From SHZL01 sp031362985 (GTDB taxonomy: Bacteria > Pseudomonadota > Gammaproteobacteria > Xanthomonadales > SZUA-36), in NCBI GenBank assembly GCA_031362985.1, contig JANLTO010000030.1, positions 124,001 to 188,000 of the forward strand: DNA of 64,000 nucleotides, given 5' to 3'. Made by a program: the position numbers and the translations under genes. This document shows, piece by piece, positions 33,773 through 42,286 of the stretch (positions within the stretch are counted from its first letter, which is position 1; the number at the start of each line of letters is the position of its first letter). A model generated the notes under the pieces. That model worked only from the letters and a program-made list of their open reading frames with translations. It was not told where the DNA came from and made no database searches.

Positions 33773-34653
33773 GGCTCGCTTTCCCGGTGATGTACAACTA
33801 CCGGGCTGAACTGCGTGCGCAAACTCGCAGCGAGGCGGTCAACCAGGTAGACCGAGCGGTGTTTGCCGCCGGTGCAGCCTATGCCTATGGTGACGTAGCT
33901 ACGCTGGCTGTTGCGCACTTCCGGTAACCAGCGTAGCAGGAAAACCAGGATGTCCTGGAACAGGTCGTCGACCGCTGTGTCCTGCTCGAGCCATTCTTTT
34001 ACTGTCGTATCCAGACCGCTCAAATTGCGCAGATCTTCCACCCAGTAAGGGTTGGGCAAATGCCGGGCATCAAACAGGAAATCAATATCCTGGGGCACGC
34101 CTCGTTTGAACGCGAAGGACTCCAGAACTACGGTCATGGCCTGGCTTTCAGAGCCAATGGATTTCCATACCTGGCGGCGCAACTGGTGGATATTGATATC
34201 GCTGGTATCGATGACCCAGTCGGCACGTTCCTGCAGGGGTTTCAACATGCGCATTTCCCGGGCTATGGCTTCCGGCAATGCGAGCTTGTCCTGCGTCAGT
34301 GGGTGGCGCCGGCGGGTTTCGCTGAAACGCATGATGATGGCTTTGCTGTCTGCTGTCAGGAACAGCAACTGGTTGGGCAGGCCGCTCTGCGAGATTTCAT
34401 CCAGCCAGGCCGGGATTCGTTCCAGCTCGGGGCCGCGCGCGCGTGCATCGATGCCCAGCGCTACGCGGGAGTACATGGAAGGATCATTGCCCAGGTGCCG
34501 GGCAAAGTCCGGCAGCAAGGCTGCCGGCAGGTTATCCACGCAATAGAAACCCAGGTCCTCGAGGGCATGTAAAGCCGTGGTCTTGCCACCCCCGGACAAG
34601 CCGCTGACCAGCACCAGTCTCTGCGCTTCGGATGTGCCGTCCGCACTGCTCAC
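33769..34653 (-). CDS. rapZ: RNase adapter protein RapZ
   Basis: RapZ binds small RNAs and directs RNase E in control of glucosamine-6-phosphate synthase, and so of amino-sugar supply to the cell wall. The 294-residue protein has the P-loop GLSGGGKT at residues 18-25. A Walker B-like region is present, and the conserved C-terminal domain carries YVTIGIGCTGGKHRSVYLVDRLA, the sensing/RNA-binding module. The start (34653) overlaps the hprK stop by four bases and its stop overlaps the EIIA start by four. Placement in the rpoN-ptsN cluster is conserved across proteobacteria. Confidence 0.95.
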   Translation of the reverse strand: MSSADGTSEAQRLVLVSGLSGGGKTTALHALEDLGFYCVDNLPAALLPDFARHLGNDPSMYSRVALGIDARARGPELERIPAWLDEISQSGLPNQLLFLTADSKAIIMRFSETRRRHPLTQDKLALPEAIAREMRMLKPLQERADWVIDTSDINIHQLRRQVWKSIGSESQAMTVVLESFAFKRGVPQDIDFLFDARHLPNPYWVEDLRNLSGLDTTVKEWLEQDTAVDDLFQDILVFLLRWLPEVRNSQRSYVTIGIGCTGGKHRSVYLVDRLAASLRTQFSPVVVHHRESEP

Positions 34654-35627
34654 GGCGCCAAACCTTCCCCGGTCTGGTGCAGCAGCAAAGCGTGTCGTTC
34701 GACGAAAGCAGCGGCCGCATCATAGCCCTTCATTTTCAGCATGAAATCCCTGACTGCGGCTTCGACCATGACTGCGAGGTTACGGCCTGCTATCACTTGC
34801 AATGTAATACTTGGAATCTCCAGGCCTAAAACGTGCTGAAAACCAGCGTCTGCATGCAACCGGTCCCTGGCATAGGCCTGCTCCGTTTCACCAGGCAAAA
34901 CCAGGTGAATGATCAGGCGCAGGTACTTGTTGACTTTGATTGCTGTGTCGCCAAACATCTGGCGGACATTGAGTATGCCCAGGCCACGGACTTCGAGACA
35001 GTCCTGCAGCGCTGCAGGACAGGTTCCGTCAATCACGTCTGGCGAGATCCGGGTGAACTCCGGCGCATCATCTGCAACCAGGCGATGTCCGCGTGTAATC
35101 AGTTCCAGCGCCAGTTCACTTTTGCCACAGCCGGACTCACCCGTTAAATGCACACCGATGGTGAACACCTCCATGAACACGCCATGCAAGGTAGTGCGGT
35201 GTGCGAGGCTCCGGGCAATGTGATACTGCAGGTAATTGACCAGATCATACGCCGGCAGGCTGGATCGCGTGATCGCAGTTGAAGTCCCGGCAAAGGTTGT
35301 CACGATGCTTTCCGGCATGGACATTCCGTCACCCACCAACACCATCATGGGATTTGCTGCAAGCAATTGCTTGACGGTGTTCGCACGATCTTCAGATGAG
35401 AGGTTTTGCAAATAGGTGCATTCTGCTTCCCCCAGTACCTGCACCTTGTTGGGGTGGATCAAATTGAGAAAACCCGCGTGCGCAGGTCGCGTACTCACAT
35501 CACTGCTGCTTATTCCGACGCCGGGGGTGCTGGTCGGCACTGCCACCCAAGTCAAACCCAACCTGCCGGTGAGGGCAGTCATTAAGTCTTGTGCTGTAAG
35601 GGAACGGGTCACACCGGAAAGTATCAC
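34650..35627 (-). CDS. hprK: HPr kinase/phosphorylase HprK
   Basis: HprK phosphorylates and dephosphorylates Ser46 of HPr according to metabolic state. The 325-residue protein has an N-terminal domain and a catalytic domain with HGVFMEVF (catalytic His about 148), the P-loop GESGCGKSE at about 163-171, LVADDAPEF, and the HprK signature LEVRGLGILNVRQMFG. Typical length is 310-320. The start is GTG 35627; a second in-frame GTG at 35612 (MTRSLTAQDL) fits the family about as well. The enzyme is absent from enteric bacteria but known in Xanthomonas-like and beta-proteobacteria. Here both the kinase and Ser46 of its target are intact. Confidence 0.94.
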   Translation of the reverse strand: MILSGVTRSLTAQDLMTALTGRLGLTWVAVPTSTPGVGISSSDVSTRPAHAGFLNLIHPNKVQVLGEAECTYLQNLSSEDRANTVKQLLAANPMMVLVGDGMSMPESIVTTFAGTSTAITRSSLPAYDLVNYLQYHIARSLAHRTTLHGVFMEVFTIGVHLTGESGCGKSELALELITRGHRLVADDAPEFTRISPDVIDGTCPAALQDCLEVRGLGILNVRQMFGDTAIKVNKYLRLIIHLVLPGETEQAYARDRLHADAGFQHVLGLEIPSITLQVIAGRNLAVMVEAAVRDFMLKMKGYDAAAAFVERHALLLHQTGEGLAP

Positions 35628-35691
35628 AGGATAGTCGATTGATTGCCACGCAACGGGGCGGTTCGCAGTCTGGCCTGGTGATGGCGCACCG

Positions 35692-36183
35692 CTAATGCCG
35701 GGTGCCAGATTTCCGGGCAGATTTCATGGTTGTGCGATTACTCGATAGCAGTTGCAACATCGTGGCGGAGTTGTCCGCTTCGCGCAGGGCCTTGAGTAAT
35801 TCCGGGTCGCTGAACAGTTCAGCAATGTGCGCCAGCAGTTTTAGATGTTCGTCAGAGCTGCTTTCCGGCACGGTCATTGCAAACAGCAAATCAACCGGCT
35901 CGCCATCCGCAGAATCGTATGGCATGGGGTTCTTGAGGCGAATAAAGGAGGCCTGGATGGAGCGATTTCCTTTGACCCGTCCATGCGGAATGGCCACGCC
36001 CTTCCCCAGTCCGGTGCTGCCAAGCCGTTCGCGGGCGCACAAACTCTCAAAAATCTCGCGGGCGGAAAGGTCACCGTTGTTGCGCGCCAGTTGTTCGCTG
36101 ATGATCTCCAACAAGCGTTTCTTGCTGCTGGTTTGTACATCAAGGCGTATGCTTTCCGATCCAATCAAGTCACTGATTAACAT
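35692..36183 (-). CDS. ptsN: Nitrogen regulatory PTS protein EIIA-Ntr
   Basis: PtsN is the output protein of the nitrogen PTS, controlling potassium transport and other targets by protein contact. The 163-residue protein is a mannitol/fructose-type EIIA fold with the active histidine at residue 67 in GLGKGVAIPHGRVKG, followed by PVDLLFAMTVPESSSDEHLKLLAHIAELF. It sits between hpf and hprK, 41 bases after the hpf stop, the standard rpoN cluster position. Confidence 0.95.
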   Translation of the reverse strand: MLISDLIGSESIRLDVQTSSKKRLLEIISEQLARNNGDLSAREIFESLCARERLGSTGLGKGVAIPHGRVKGNRSIQASFIRLKNPMPYDSADGEPVDLLFAMTVPESSSDEHLKLLAHIAELFSDPELLKALREADNSATMLQLLSSNRTTMKSARKSGTRH

Positions 36184-36224
36184 AATTTTTTATTCTGTTC
36201 TCGAGTCAAAAACCAGTCCTTTGG

Positions 36225-36560
36225 TCAGTTTAAATCCTGGTCTAATGAGTTGGTAAGCTCGTCGCGCGATGCCTGATGATTGGTAATCCTGTCCTTGTGG
36301 CGGCGTACTTGCTTATCCAGTTTGTCAACAAGATCATCGATTGCGGCATACATATCGTCATTGGAAGATGTGGCGAAAAGCGATTTGCCGGCAGTGTGCA
36401 GGGTGGCTTCAGCTTCATTACGGTGCTTTTCGACAGTAAGCACAATGTTCAGGGAGATGACATGGTCAAAGTGCCGGGAGATTCTTTGCATCTTGTCGTT
36501 GACAAAAGTGCGTAGGGCAGGGGTTATCTCCACGTGATGTCCGGTAATGTTTGGCTGCAT
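36225..36560 (-). CDS. hpf: Ribosome hibernation promoting factor (short HPF)
   Basis: HPF binds the 30S decoding centre in stationary phase and promotes ribosome dimer formation with RMF. The 111-residue protein is the short form: MQPNITGHHVEITPALRTFV, then FDHVISLNIVLTVEKHRNEAEATLH and DDMYAAIDDLVDKLDKQVRRHKD. ATG 36560 is preceded by AAGGAGA at good spacing, which rules out the longer in-frame extension. It is encoded between rpoN and ptsN as in many gammaproteobacteria. Confidence 0.95.
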   Translation of the reverse strand: MQPNITGHHVEITPALRTFVNDKMQRISRHFDHVISLNIVLTVEKHRNEAEATLHTAGKSLFATSSNDDMYAAIDDLVDKLDKQVRRHKDRITNHQASRDELTNSLDQDLN

Positions 36561-36739
36561 ACTAATCTCCTTCAGGAAGGACTGGGACGGGCCGTCCCGG
36601 TTCGACTGCCTGGGCAAAATCTTGTTCACATGGTGGGGGCTATCGTCGGGTTTGCGGGCAGACGCCAAAACAGTAGCTTTATACCATAACGATGGGGGGT
36701 CATTAGTAGCCTGATTCTATACTTGAATTGAATCCTTTC

Positions 36740-36810
36740 CTAGTGGCCTGGCACAGCCAAAGCGATACTAAACCCCAACGCCAAACTCAACCGCTTGGCC
36801 CTGGCACTAG
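36740..36810. other. Imperfect inverted repeat after rpoN
   Basis: CTAGTG...GCCAAAGCG (36740-36764) and its rough complement CGCTTGGCCCTGGCACTAG (36792-36810) flank a short A/C-rich loop. The inner arm covers the rpoN stop codon. It occupies part of the 246-base gap between rpoN and hpf and could be a transcription-attenuating or 3'-protecting hairpin. The remainder of the gap shows no gene. Confidence 0.35.
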
Positions 36811-38288
36811 ACCATATGCGCCATGCCTGATTTCCTCAGTGCTGCCTGGCGCCGGTATTCCCTGCGTCGTTCTGCACTGGAGCCGATACCCAGCGATTCA
36901 CGGTACTTGGCAACTGTTCTGCGTGCAGCAAGAATTCCAATCGACCGCAGCAGTCCGGACAGTTCCTCATCGCTCAAAGGCTTGGTAGAGGGTTCACAAT
37001 CGAGTAGTACCTGGATCCTTGCCTTGACCGCAATGGCGCTAACTGGCGTGCCACTGCTGGTTTGTACATGGCTGGAGAAGAAATACTTCATTTCGTAGAT
37101 ACCACGGGGAGTCAACATGTACTTACGAGTCGTGGCACGGGAAACGGTTGATTCATGCACGCCGACGATTTCTGCAATCTGCCGCAATACCAGGGGCTGC
37201 ATCGCCACTTCGCCGTTGCCGAGAAAATCCTGCTGCATATTGACAATGGATTGGGCCACGCTCATCAGCGTCCGGTTGCGCATTTCCAGGCTGGACAAGA
37301 GCCAGCGAGCCTCCTGCAACCTGCCTTTGAGGTACTCCGCGTCCTTTCCGCCGGATTTGCGCAACAGATCTATGTAATAGCCGTTCAGGCGCAGACCTGG
37401 ATTGTTTTCCGGATTCAGGCTGACGTGCCAGGCATCGTTAAGCCGGGTTACATACACATCGGGCACAAGGTATTCGTCCCGGCGATTGTCGTAGCGTGCC
37501 CCCGGGCGAGGGTCCAGCGACTGGATGAGTTGCAGTGCAATGAGCACATCTTCCTCTTTAGCCCCGGTGTGGCGCCGCAGTTCGGCCAGGTCATGCCGGG
37601 CCACGAGGTCCAGGAAGTCCCTGGTAATACGCAAGGCAAGCTCCCGGCCCGCTGTGCCCGCAGGTTGCACAGACAACTGGACGCGAATGCACTCTCCCGG
37701 GTTGCGACTGGCAACACCAACGGGTTCGAGGCGCTGCACGCGATGTAATACGGCCAGGACTTCGGCTTCGTCCACCAGGTATTCCGGTGCAAGGCTGTTC
37801 CGGATGTCTTCTATGCTGTCCTGTAGCAGGCCATCGTCATCCAGGCCATAGACTATGGCGGTGGCAATGGCGGCATCAACAGGGCTGAAATAACTCAAAT
37901 TGATTTGCCACAACAAGTGATCGCGAAGTGTCTGTTCACTGCTGTCGGCGATTTGGCGTTCAGCGTCAAAAGAGGAATTGTCACTGCTTTCCTGCCATTG
38001 GTTATCCAGCGGCATGTCCTCGTCCCAGTTCTCTTTCTCCTGGAACTCCTGGTCCGCCCCGTCATTTTCCAGGCCTCCTGACTCCCGTTCACTGAAAGCA
38101 TCAGGCGCTTCGCTATCGCCGGGTGAATCGCCCTCAATTCGCTCGAGGATAGGATTGGAATCAAGCGCGTCCTGGATATAGTCGCGCAGTTCGATCCGGT
38201 TCAGCTGGAGCAAGCGGATGGCCTGCTGCAGCTGGGGTGACAGCGCCAGTTTCTGAGTTAGCCTCAGTTGCAGCGATTGTTCGGCCAT
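36807..38288 (-). CDS. rpoN: RNA polymerase sigma-54 factor
   Basis: RpoN directs RNA polymerase to -24/-12 promoters that need enhancer-binding ATPases. The 493-residue protein (E. coli 477) has the N-terminal activator-interaction region (LQLRLTQKLALSPQLQQAIRLLQLNRIELRDYIQDALDSNPILE), an acidic region II (about residues 55-115), the core-binding domain, and the DNA-binding region with a helix-turn-helix (IAEIVGVHESTVSRATTRKYMLTPRGIYEMKYFFS). The RpoN box is ARRTVAKYRESLGI. ATG 38288 (MAEQSLQ) is preferred over upstream TTG codons. The PilS-like kinase at the left edge belongs to a pathway that uses this factor. Confidence 0.96.
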   Translation of the reverse strand: MAEQSLQLRLTQKLALSPQLQQAIRLLQLNRIELRDYIQDALDSNPILERIEGDSPGDSEAPDAFSERESGGLENDGADQEFQEKENWDEDMPLDNQWQESSDNSSFDAERQIADSSEQTLRDHLLWQINLSYFSPVDAAIATAIVYGLDDDGLLQDSIEDIRNSLAPEYLVDEAEVLAVLHRVQRLEPVGVASRNPGECIRVQLSVQPAGTAGRELALRITRDFLDLVARHDLAELRRHTGAKEEDVLIALQLIQSLDPRPGARYDNRRDEYLVPDVYVTRLNDAWHVSLNPENNPGLRLNGYYIDLLRKSGGKDAEYLKGRLQEARWLLSSLEMRNRTLMSVAQSIVNMQQDFLGNGEVAMQPLVLRQIAEIVGVHESTVSRATTRKYMLTPRGIYEMKYFFSSHVQTSSGTPVSAIAVKARIQVLLDCEPSTKPLSDEELSGLLRSIGILAARRTVAKYRESLGIGSSAERRREYRRQAALRKSGMAHMV

Positions 38289-38405
38289 TGCCTTAACCGG
38301 AATGGGAGGGGCTTGCGGAGCCCGTTCCCGGCGAGTGGCCAGCAACAGAGCAATTGAAAGCAGCTCGCTCGATCTGGTGGCGCCTGGCTAGGTCTTCACT
38401 TGGCC

Positions 38406-38421
38406 GATAGCTATGGCTATC
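38406..38421. other. Small hairpin in the rpoN upstream region
   Basis: GATAGC at 38406-38411 pairs with GCTATC at 38416-38421 around TATG. It is the only clear structure in the 207-base gap between lptB and rpoN, where an internal rpoN promoter would be expected. I could not identify -35/-10 hexamers there. Confidence 0.3.
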
Positions 38422-38495
38422 AACCTCGCTCCAGACCGGCGCCAGCCACCCCCATCCCTTCGCGATCCCTCTTCCACTTTCTCTGTTACAGGACA

Positions 38496-39215
38496 CTAGA
38501 GACTGAATTCCTTGCCGAGATAAACATCCCTGACCTCGCTGTTGGCCAGGATGGCGTCCGGCTGGCCCGATGCCAGCACCGTGCCTTCGTTGAGAATGTA
38601 GGCGTAGTCACAGATTCCCAGGGTTTCCCGCACATTGTGATCGGTAATCAGTACGCCGATGCCCAGGTCGGTCAGATGCCGCACAATACGCTGGATTTCG
38701 CCCACGGAAATCGGGTCAATCCCGGCAAAAGGCTCATCCAGCAGCATGAACCTGGGCCGTGCTGCAAGGGCCCGCGCAATCTCCACCCGGCGCCGTTCGC
38801 CGCCTGACAGGCTCACGCCCATCTGCTCGGCGAGATGGGAGATGCCGAGATCTTCCATGAGCAAACCCAGGGTTTCCTCCCGCGTTTCCCGATTCATGCC
38901 CTTGCGGATTTCGAGAATGGCAAGAATGTTGTCCCGTACAGACAGTTTGCGAAATATTGAAGCGTCCTGCGGCAGGTAACCGACTCCCAGCCCCGAGCGC
39001 ACGTTAACGGGCTCGTGCGTGATGTCTGTGTCATCAATGAGGATGGCGCCGCCGTCAGCGGGGATCAATCCGACGATCATGTAGAAGCAGGTCGTTTTTC
39101 CGGCACCGTTGGGGCCAAGCAATCCGACGACCTGGCCGGGCCTGACATCCATTGAAACATTGCGCACGACGGCACGTTTACCGTAGCTTTTGCGCAAGCT
39201 TTCAACCCGCAGCAT
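38496..39215 (-). CDS. lptB: LPS export ABC transporter ATP-binding protein LptB
   Basis: LptB is the ATPase that drives LPS extraction by LptFG and passage along the LptC-LptA bridge. The 239-residue protein has Walker A GPNGAGKTT, the signature LSGGERRRVEIARAL, Walker B FMLLDEPFAGIDP and the switch histidine in LITDHNVRETL. It overlaps the end of lptA by 14 bases. lptF and lptG are not in the window, as usual for this cluster. Confidence 0.97.
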   Translation of the reverse strand: MLRVESLRKSYGKRAVVRNVSMDVRPGQVVGLLGPNGAGKTTCFYMIVGLIPADGGAILIDDTDITHEPVNVRSGLGVGYLPQDASIFRKLSVRDNILAILEIRKGMNRETREETLGLLMEDLGISHLAEQMGVSLSGGERRRVEIARALAARPRFMLLDEPFAGIDPISVGEIQRIVRHLTDLGIGVLITDHNVRETLGICDYAYILNEGTVLASGQPDAILANSEVRDVYLGKEFSL

Positions 39216-39819
39216 CTTCAGTTTCCTTGGCTACCGTGGCGCTTTCAGGGGATTCCGCTGGCGCTTTTTCATCCGGCGGGGCGTTCTTCGGTGACGGATC
39301 GGGTTTGGCGCTGATTGCCGGCACAACCTCCGGAGCGAGCTCTATGCGAATCCGCCCGTTGCTGTCACCACCATTGCCCTGAAAACGTTGCAGGTTCATG
39401 TCGTAGGTCAGGATCTCTCCGCTGATGTGATATTGCGGATGGTTGACATCTGCGTTGCCGGTCAGCGTAACCATGCCGGTTACAACCTCATAGCTGATCG
39501 TGTTGGCCGTGGCGGTGACCAGGCCTTCTTTTTCGATTTCCTGCTGCAGTAGCACGGGTTTGCCGGTCAGCAATACCTGGCGCACGCGTCCATCCGCATT
39601 TTCAACTTCCGCAATATCTGCCTTGATCAGCAAACTGCCCTGGTGAATTTCCACGTTACCCTGGAGAACTGCCTTGCCATCTCCCAAGGTCCCCTCCGTT
39701 GAATTTGCATTCACCAGAAGTTGTTGCTGGCGGTCACTTTCCAATGCATGCAGCGGCAGCGGACAACTGAGTGCCAGCAGCAGCAACGGCATTCGCATGT
39801 TCAATTTACGGAGTTGCAT
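39202..39819 (-). CDS. lptA: LPS transport periplasmic protein LptA
   Basis: LptA forms the periplasmic bridge carrying LPS to the outer membrane. The protein (about 205 residues) has a signal peptide (LPLLLLALSCPLPLHA-type, cleavage before LESDRQQQ) and an OstA beta-jellyroll domain with LVNANSTEGTLGDGKAVLQGNVEIHQGSLLIKAD and VTLTGNADVNHPQYHISG. A low-complexity acidic, proline-rich tail (about 35 residues from PDPSPKN) is longer than in E. coli. ATG 39819 overlaps the lptC stop by 14 bases. ATG 39798 or 39792 are alternatives that still retain a signal peptide. Confidence 0.94.
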   Translation of the reverse strand: MQLRKLNMRMPLLLLALSCPLPLHALESDRQQQLLVNANSTEGTLGDGKAVLQGNVEIHQGSLLIKADIAEVENADGRVRQVLLTGKPVLLQQEIEKEGLVTATANTISYEVVTGMVTLTGNADVNHPQYHISGEILTYDMNLQRFQGNGGDSNGRIRIELAPEVVPAISAKPDPSPKNAPPDEKAPAESPESATVAKETEDAAG

Positions 39820-40369
39820 AAAGTGCGTGCACCTTGTCCAGCAGTTCATAGCTGTTCGTTTTCATATTCAATTTCATGCCCACGGCTTCAAGATGATCAC
39901 GGTTCTGGGCAATGGCGACGTGGGCATCCGTGCTGGCTGTCCGCGGAGTTACATTCAACATGACATCCCGTGTGCTGATTGCAAGGGTTTCGCGGGATAT
40001 TCTGCTCTGCCTTAAAAAATCAACAGTTCCGACCAGGGACACATATTCCCGGTCCGCGGTAATGATTGCAGAGTCGGCGCTAATGTACCATTCATCGTCC
40101 TCCAGCTGAATTCTGATGCGGGGGTTTTCCACCGTGCCCACCTGGCTGCTGGCATTGTTGCGCAATATGGGTGCATCGATCTGAAGTTTCATTAGCCCGT
40201 TTTCATCCAGCAGTTGCGCACTGAAATTCCACAGGGCGTAGTTCAGGCGGGTGTCGAGCCGATCCATGGGCTCGCTGCTCGGCTCGGCGTGGTCGCGCGC
40301 GACCCACCATGACAAAGCTACGAGGGACGATAGCACAATGACGTTGCGCCATGTAGTGCGCCGGATCAC
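39806..40369 (-). CDS. lptC: LPS export system protein LptC
   Basis: LptC is the membrane-anchored bridge component that receives LPS from LptBFG and passes it to LptA. The 187-residue protein has one N-terminal transmembrane helix (WRNVIVLSSLVALSWWVA) and a periplasmic LptA-like beta domain (WNFSAQLLDENGLMKLQIDAP, IRIQLEDDEWYISADSAIITADREYVSLVG). The start is GTG 40369, which shares bases with the kdsC stop (GTGA); the frame is open further upstream, inside kdsC, but that extension does not fit the family. Confidence 0.92.
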   Translation of the reverse strand: MIRRTTWRNVIVLSSLVALSWWVARDHAEPSSEPMDRLDTRLNYALWNFSAQLLDENGLMKLQIDAPILRNNASSQVGTVENPRIRIQLEDDEWYISADSAIITADREYVSLVGTVDFLRQSRISRETLAISTRDVMLNVTPRTASTDAHVAIAQNRDHLEAVGMKLNMKTNSYELLDKVHALYATP

Positions 40370-40920
40370 GTCTGCAGATATTCCTGCAGCCAAATCTTGT
40401 CCAGGCCCTGTGCGCTCAGGATCAGGTAGCACAGTTCACGTACCGCACCCCTGCCACCGGCATTTTCAGTGATCCAATGGACCCGCTCTTTCACCAGGGG
40501 ATCGGCGTCCGCAACGGTGACCGAAAGACCAACCCGGTCCAGTACCGGAATATCGATCCAGTCGTCGCCGGCATAGCAGACCTGCTTCTCGTCCAGCCCG
40601 GTGCTTTCCAGTATCTGCCTGAACGCATCCAGTTTTCTGATGCAGCCCTGGTAAACCAGATCTATGCCCAGTTCTTCCGCCCTGCGTTGCACGATGGTGG
40701 AGGATCGTCCGGTTATGATCGCTACCGGGATGCCGAATCGCTGCAATGCCTTGATACCAAAACCGTCGCGTGTTGAAAAGGCTTTCATTTCATTGCCAGC
40801 CAGGTCGTAATACAGATTACCATCGGTGAGGACTCCGTCGACATCCAGCACCACCAGACGGATTTGCGCTGCTCTTTCGAGCAAGAGCGGGTCTGCTGCC
40901 GGCCGGGTGGATTCAGCCAT
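40366..40920 (-). CDS. kdsC: 3-deoxy-D-manno-octulosonate 8-phosphate phosphatase KdsC
   Basis: KdsC removes phosphate from Kdo-8-phosphate in LPS core synthesis. The 184-residue HAD-superfamily enzyme of the capless C0 type has motif I VVLDVDGVLTDGNLYYD with the two catalytic aspartates, motif II IITGRSS, and motif IV CYAGDDWIDIPVLDRVG. kdsD ends immediately upstream with no gap. Confidence 0.96.
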   Translation of the reverse strand: MAESTRPAADPLLLERAAQIRLVVLDVDGVLTDGNLYYDLAGNEMKAFSTRDGFGIKALQRFGIPVAIITGRSSTIVQRRAEELGIDLVYQGCIRKLDAFRQILESTGLDEKQVCYAGDDWIDIPVLDRVGLSVTVADADPLVKERVHWITENAGGRGAVRELCYLILSAQGLDKIWLQEYLQT

Positions 40921-41892
40921 TCAGACCACGCCGGCCTGCAATAGATCCTGGAAATTCAAGGCACCGACCAGTTGATTGTTTTCGTCGATTACCAGCAGGC
41001 CCTGGATCTTGTGGGTTTCCATCAGCAGGGCTGCCTCGGCCGCCAGGGCATTGGGCCCTATGCGCTTGCCGCCCCGGGTCATGACGCCACTAATGGGCGT
41101 TGCGTGGATATCCAACCCGGCATCCAGCGTGCGCCGCAGATCCCCGTCTGTGTATACCCCCGCAACACTGCCATCGGCAGCCATAACCGCACTCATGCCC
41201 ATGCGTTTGCGGGTTATCTCCAGGATGGTTTCGCTGATGGTGGCGGTAGCGCTCACCTGTGGTATATCGCAGCCGCTATGCATGATGTCGCGAATATGTA
41301 ACAGCAGCTTGCGGCCCAGCTGCCCTGCAGGATGGGAACGGGCAAAATCTTCCCGGGTAAAGCCCCGCGCTTCCAGCAGCGCCACTGCCAGTGCGTCTCC
41401 CATTACCAGGGCAGCTGTGGTGCTGGATGTGGGCGCCAGGCCCAGCCTGCAGGCCTCCTGCTCCACGCTAACGTCGATATGGATATCCGCGTGCTGTGCA
41501 AGGGTCGATGCTGCATTTCCGGTCAGGGCAATCAATTTCACCCCCAGACGTTTGAGCGGGGGCAGGATTTCGCTGATTTCACGTGTCTCTCCCGAATTGG
41601 ACAGGGCCAGCACCAGGTCTTCCGGTTTGATCATACCGATGTCGCCGTGTCCCGCATCCGCCGGATGAACAAAAAAGGCCGGCGTTCCGGTGCTGGCCAG
41701 CGTGGCTGCTATCTTGCTGGCAATGTGGCCCGACTTGCCAACACCCACGACGACGATATGACCCTTGCAGCTCAGCATTGCGTTGCAGGCAGAGACGAAG
41801 TTGCGGTCAATTCGCCCCAGCAGGGATTTGATGGCCGCAGCTTCCGTTTCGATCACGGCGCGGCCCAAGTCTAAAATGGCTTGATTGTCCAT
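40921..41892 (-). CDS. kdsD: D-arabinose 5-phosphate isomerase KdsD
   Basis: KdsD converts ribulose 5-phosphate to arabinose 5-phosphate, the precursor of Kdo. The 323-residue protein has an N-terminal SIS sugar-isomerase domain (GHIVVVGVGKSGHIASKIAATLASTG, FFVHPADAGHGDIGM, LALSNSGETREI) and two C-terminal CBS domains (MHSGCDIPQVSATATISETILEI and IGPNALAAEAALLMETHKIQGLLV). As first gene of the minus-strand block it probably carries the main promoter in the 162-base gap to ibaG; I could not assign hexamers with confidence. Confidence 0.96.
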   Translation of the reverse strand: MDNQAILDLGRAVIETEAAAIKSLLGRIDRNFVSACNAMLSCKGHIVVVGVGKSGHIASKIAATLASTGTPAFFVHPADAGHGDIGMIKPEDLVLALSNSGETREISEILPPLKRLGVKLIALTGNAASTLAQHADIHIDVSVEQEACRLGLAPTSSTTAALVMGDALAVALLEARGFTREDFARSHPAGQLGRKLLLHIRDIMHSGCDIPQVSATATISETILEITRKRMGMSAVMAADGSVAGVYTDGDLRRTLDAGLDIHATPISGVMTRGGKRIGPNALAAEAALLMETHKIQGLLVIDENNQLVGALNFQDLLQAGVV

Positions 41893-42054
41893 GTGGGCAT
41901 TCTACCTGTGAGCAATCCCGAATACAGCGAGGGGGTCACTTCCGGTATGATCGCCCGGGCGGCGGCGGGCAGTCAGTCTCCCGCACGGCACTTAGTTTTC
42001 ACGGAGGTATTTGCCCCCGGGATTTTGGATACTTTAAGTAGAGGCACAGTATTT

Positions 42055-42285
42055 ATGAACAGCGAAATGGTGGAGCAAATGATACGAGCCGGTATGCCGG
42101 ATGCGGACGTTACCGTTACCGGGGCAGATGGGGTGCATTTCGAGGCCCACATCATCAGCGCTGCATTTGCGGGAAAGACGACGTTGCAGCGGCACCGCTT
42201 GGTTTATGCCGCCTTGGGAGAGCACATGGGGAGGGAAATTCACGCTCTCGCCCTGCGCACCGACGTGCCAGCCGGCGGAAACTAA
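42055..42285 (+). CDS. ibaG: BolA-family protein IbaG
   Basis: IbaG is a small BolA-fold protein that binds monothiol glutaredoxin through a shared [2Fe-2S] cluster and is linked to envelope and iron homeostasis. The 76-residue protein shows MVEQMIRAGMPDADVTVTGADGVHFEAHIISAAFAGKTTLQRHRLVYAALGEHM, including the conserved helix-turn and C-terminal REIHALAL. ATG 42055 gives the family's typical length, although the frame is open upstream. It lies one base before the murA start region, the same ibaG-murA pairing as in E. coli. Confidence 0.93.
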   Translation: MNSEMVEQMIRAGMPDADVTVTGADGVHFEAHIISAAFAGKTTLQRHRLVYAALGEHMGREIHALALRTDVPAGGN

Positions 42286-42286
42286 A

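Noticed and set aside
36561..36668. N-terminal extension of HPF
   Set aside because: A strong AAGGAGA precedes ATG 36560 and the extra residues are not found in the family.
36749..36763. TGGCAC followed by AAGC near rpoN as a sigma-54 promoter
   Set aside because: The -12 element lacks TTGC and the spacing does not fit. The segment is better described as one arm of an inverted repeat.
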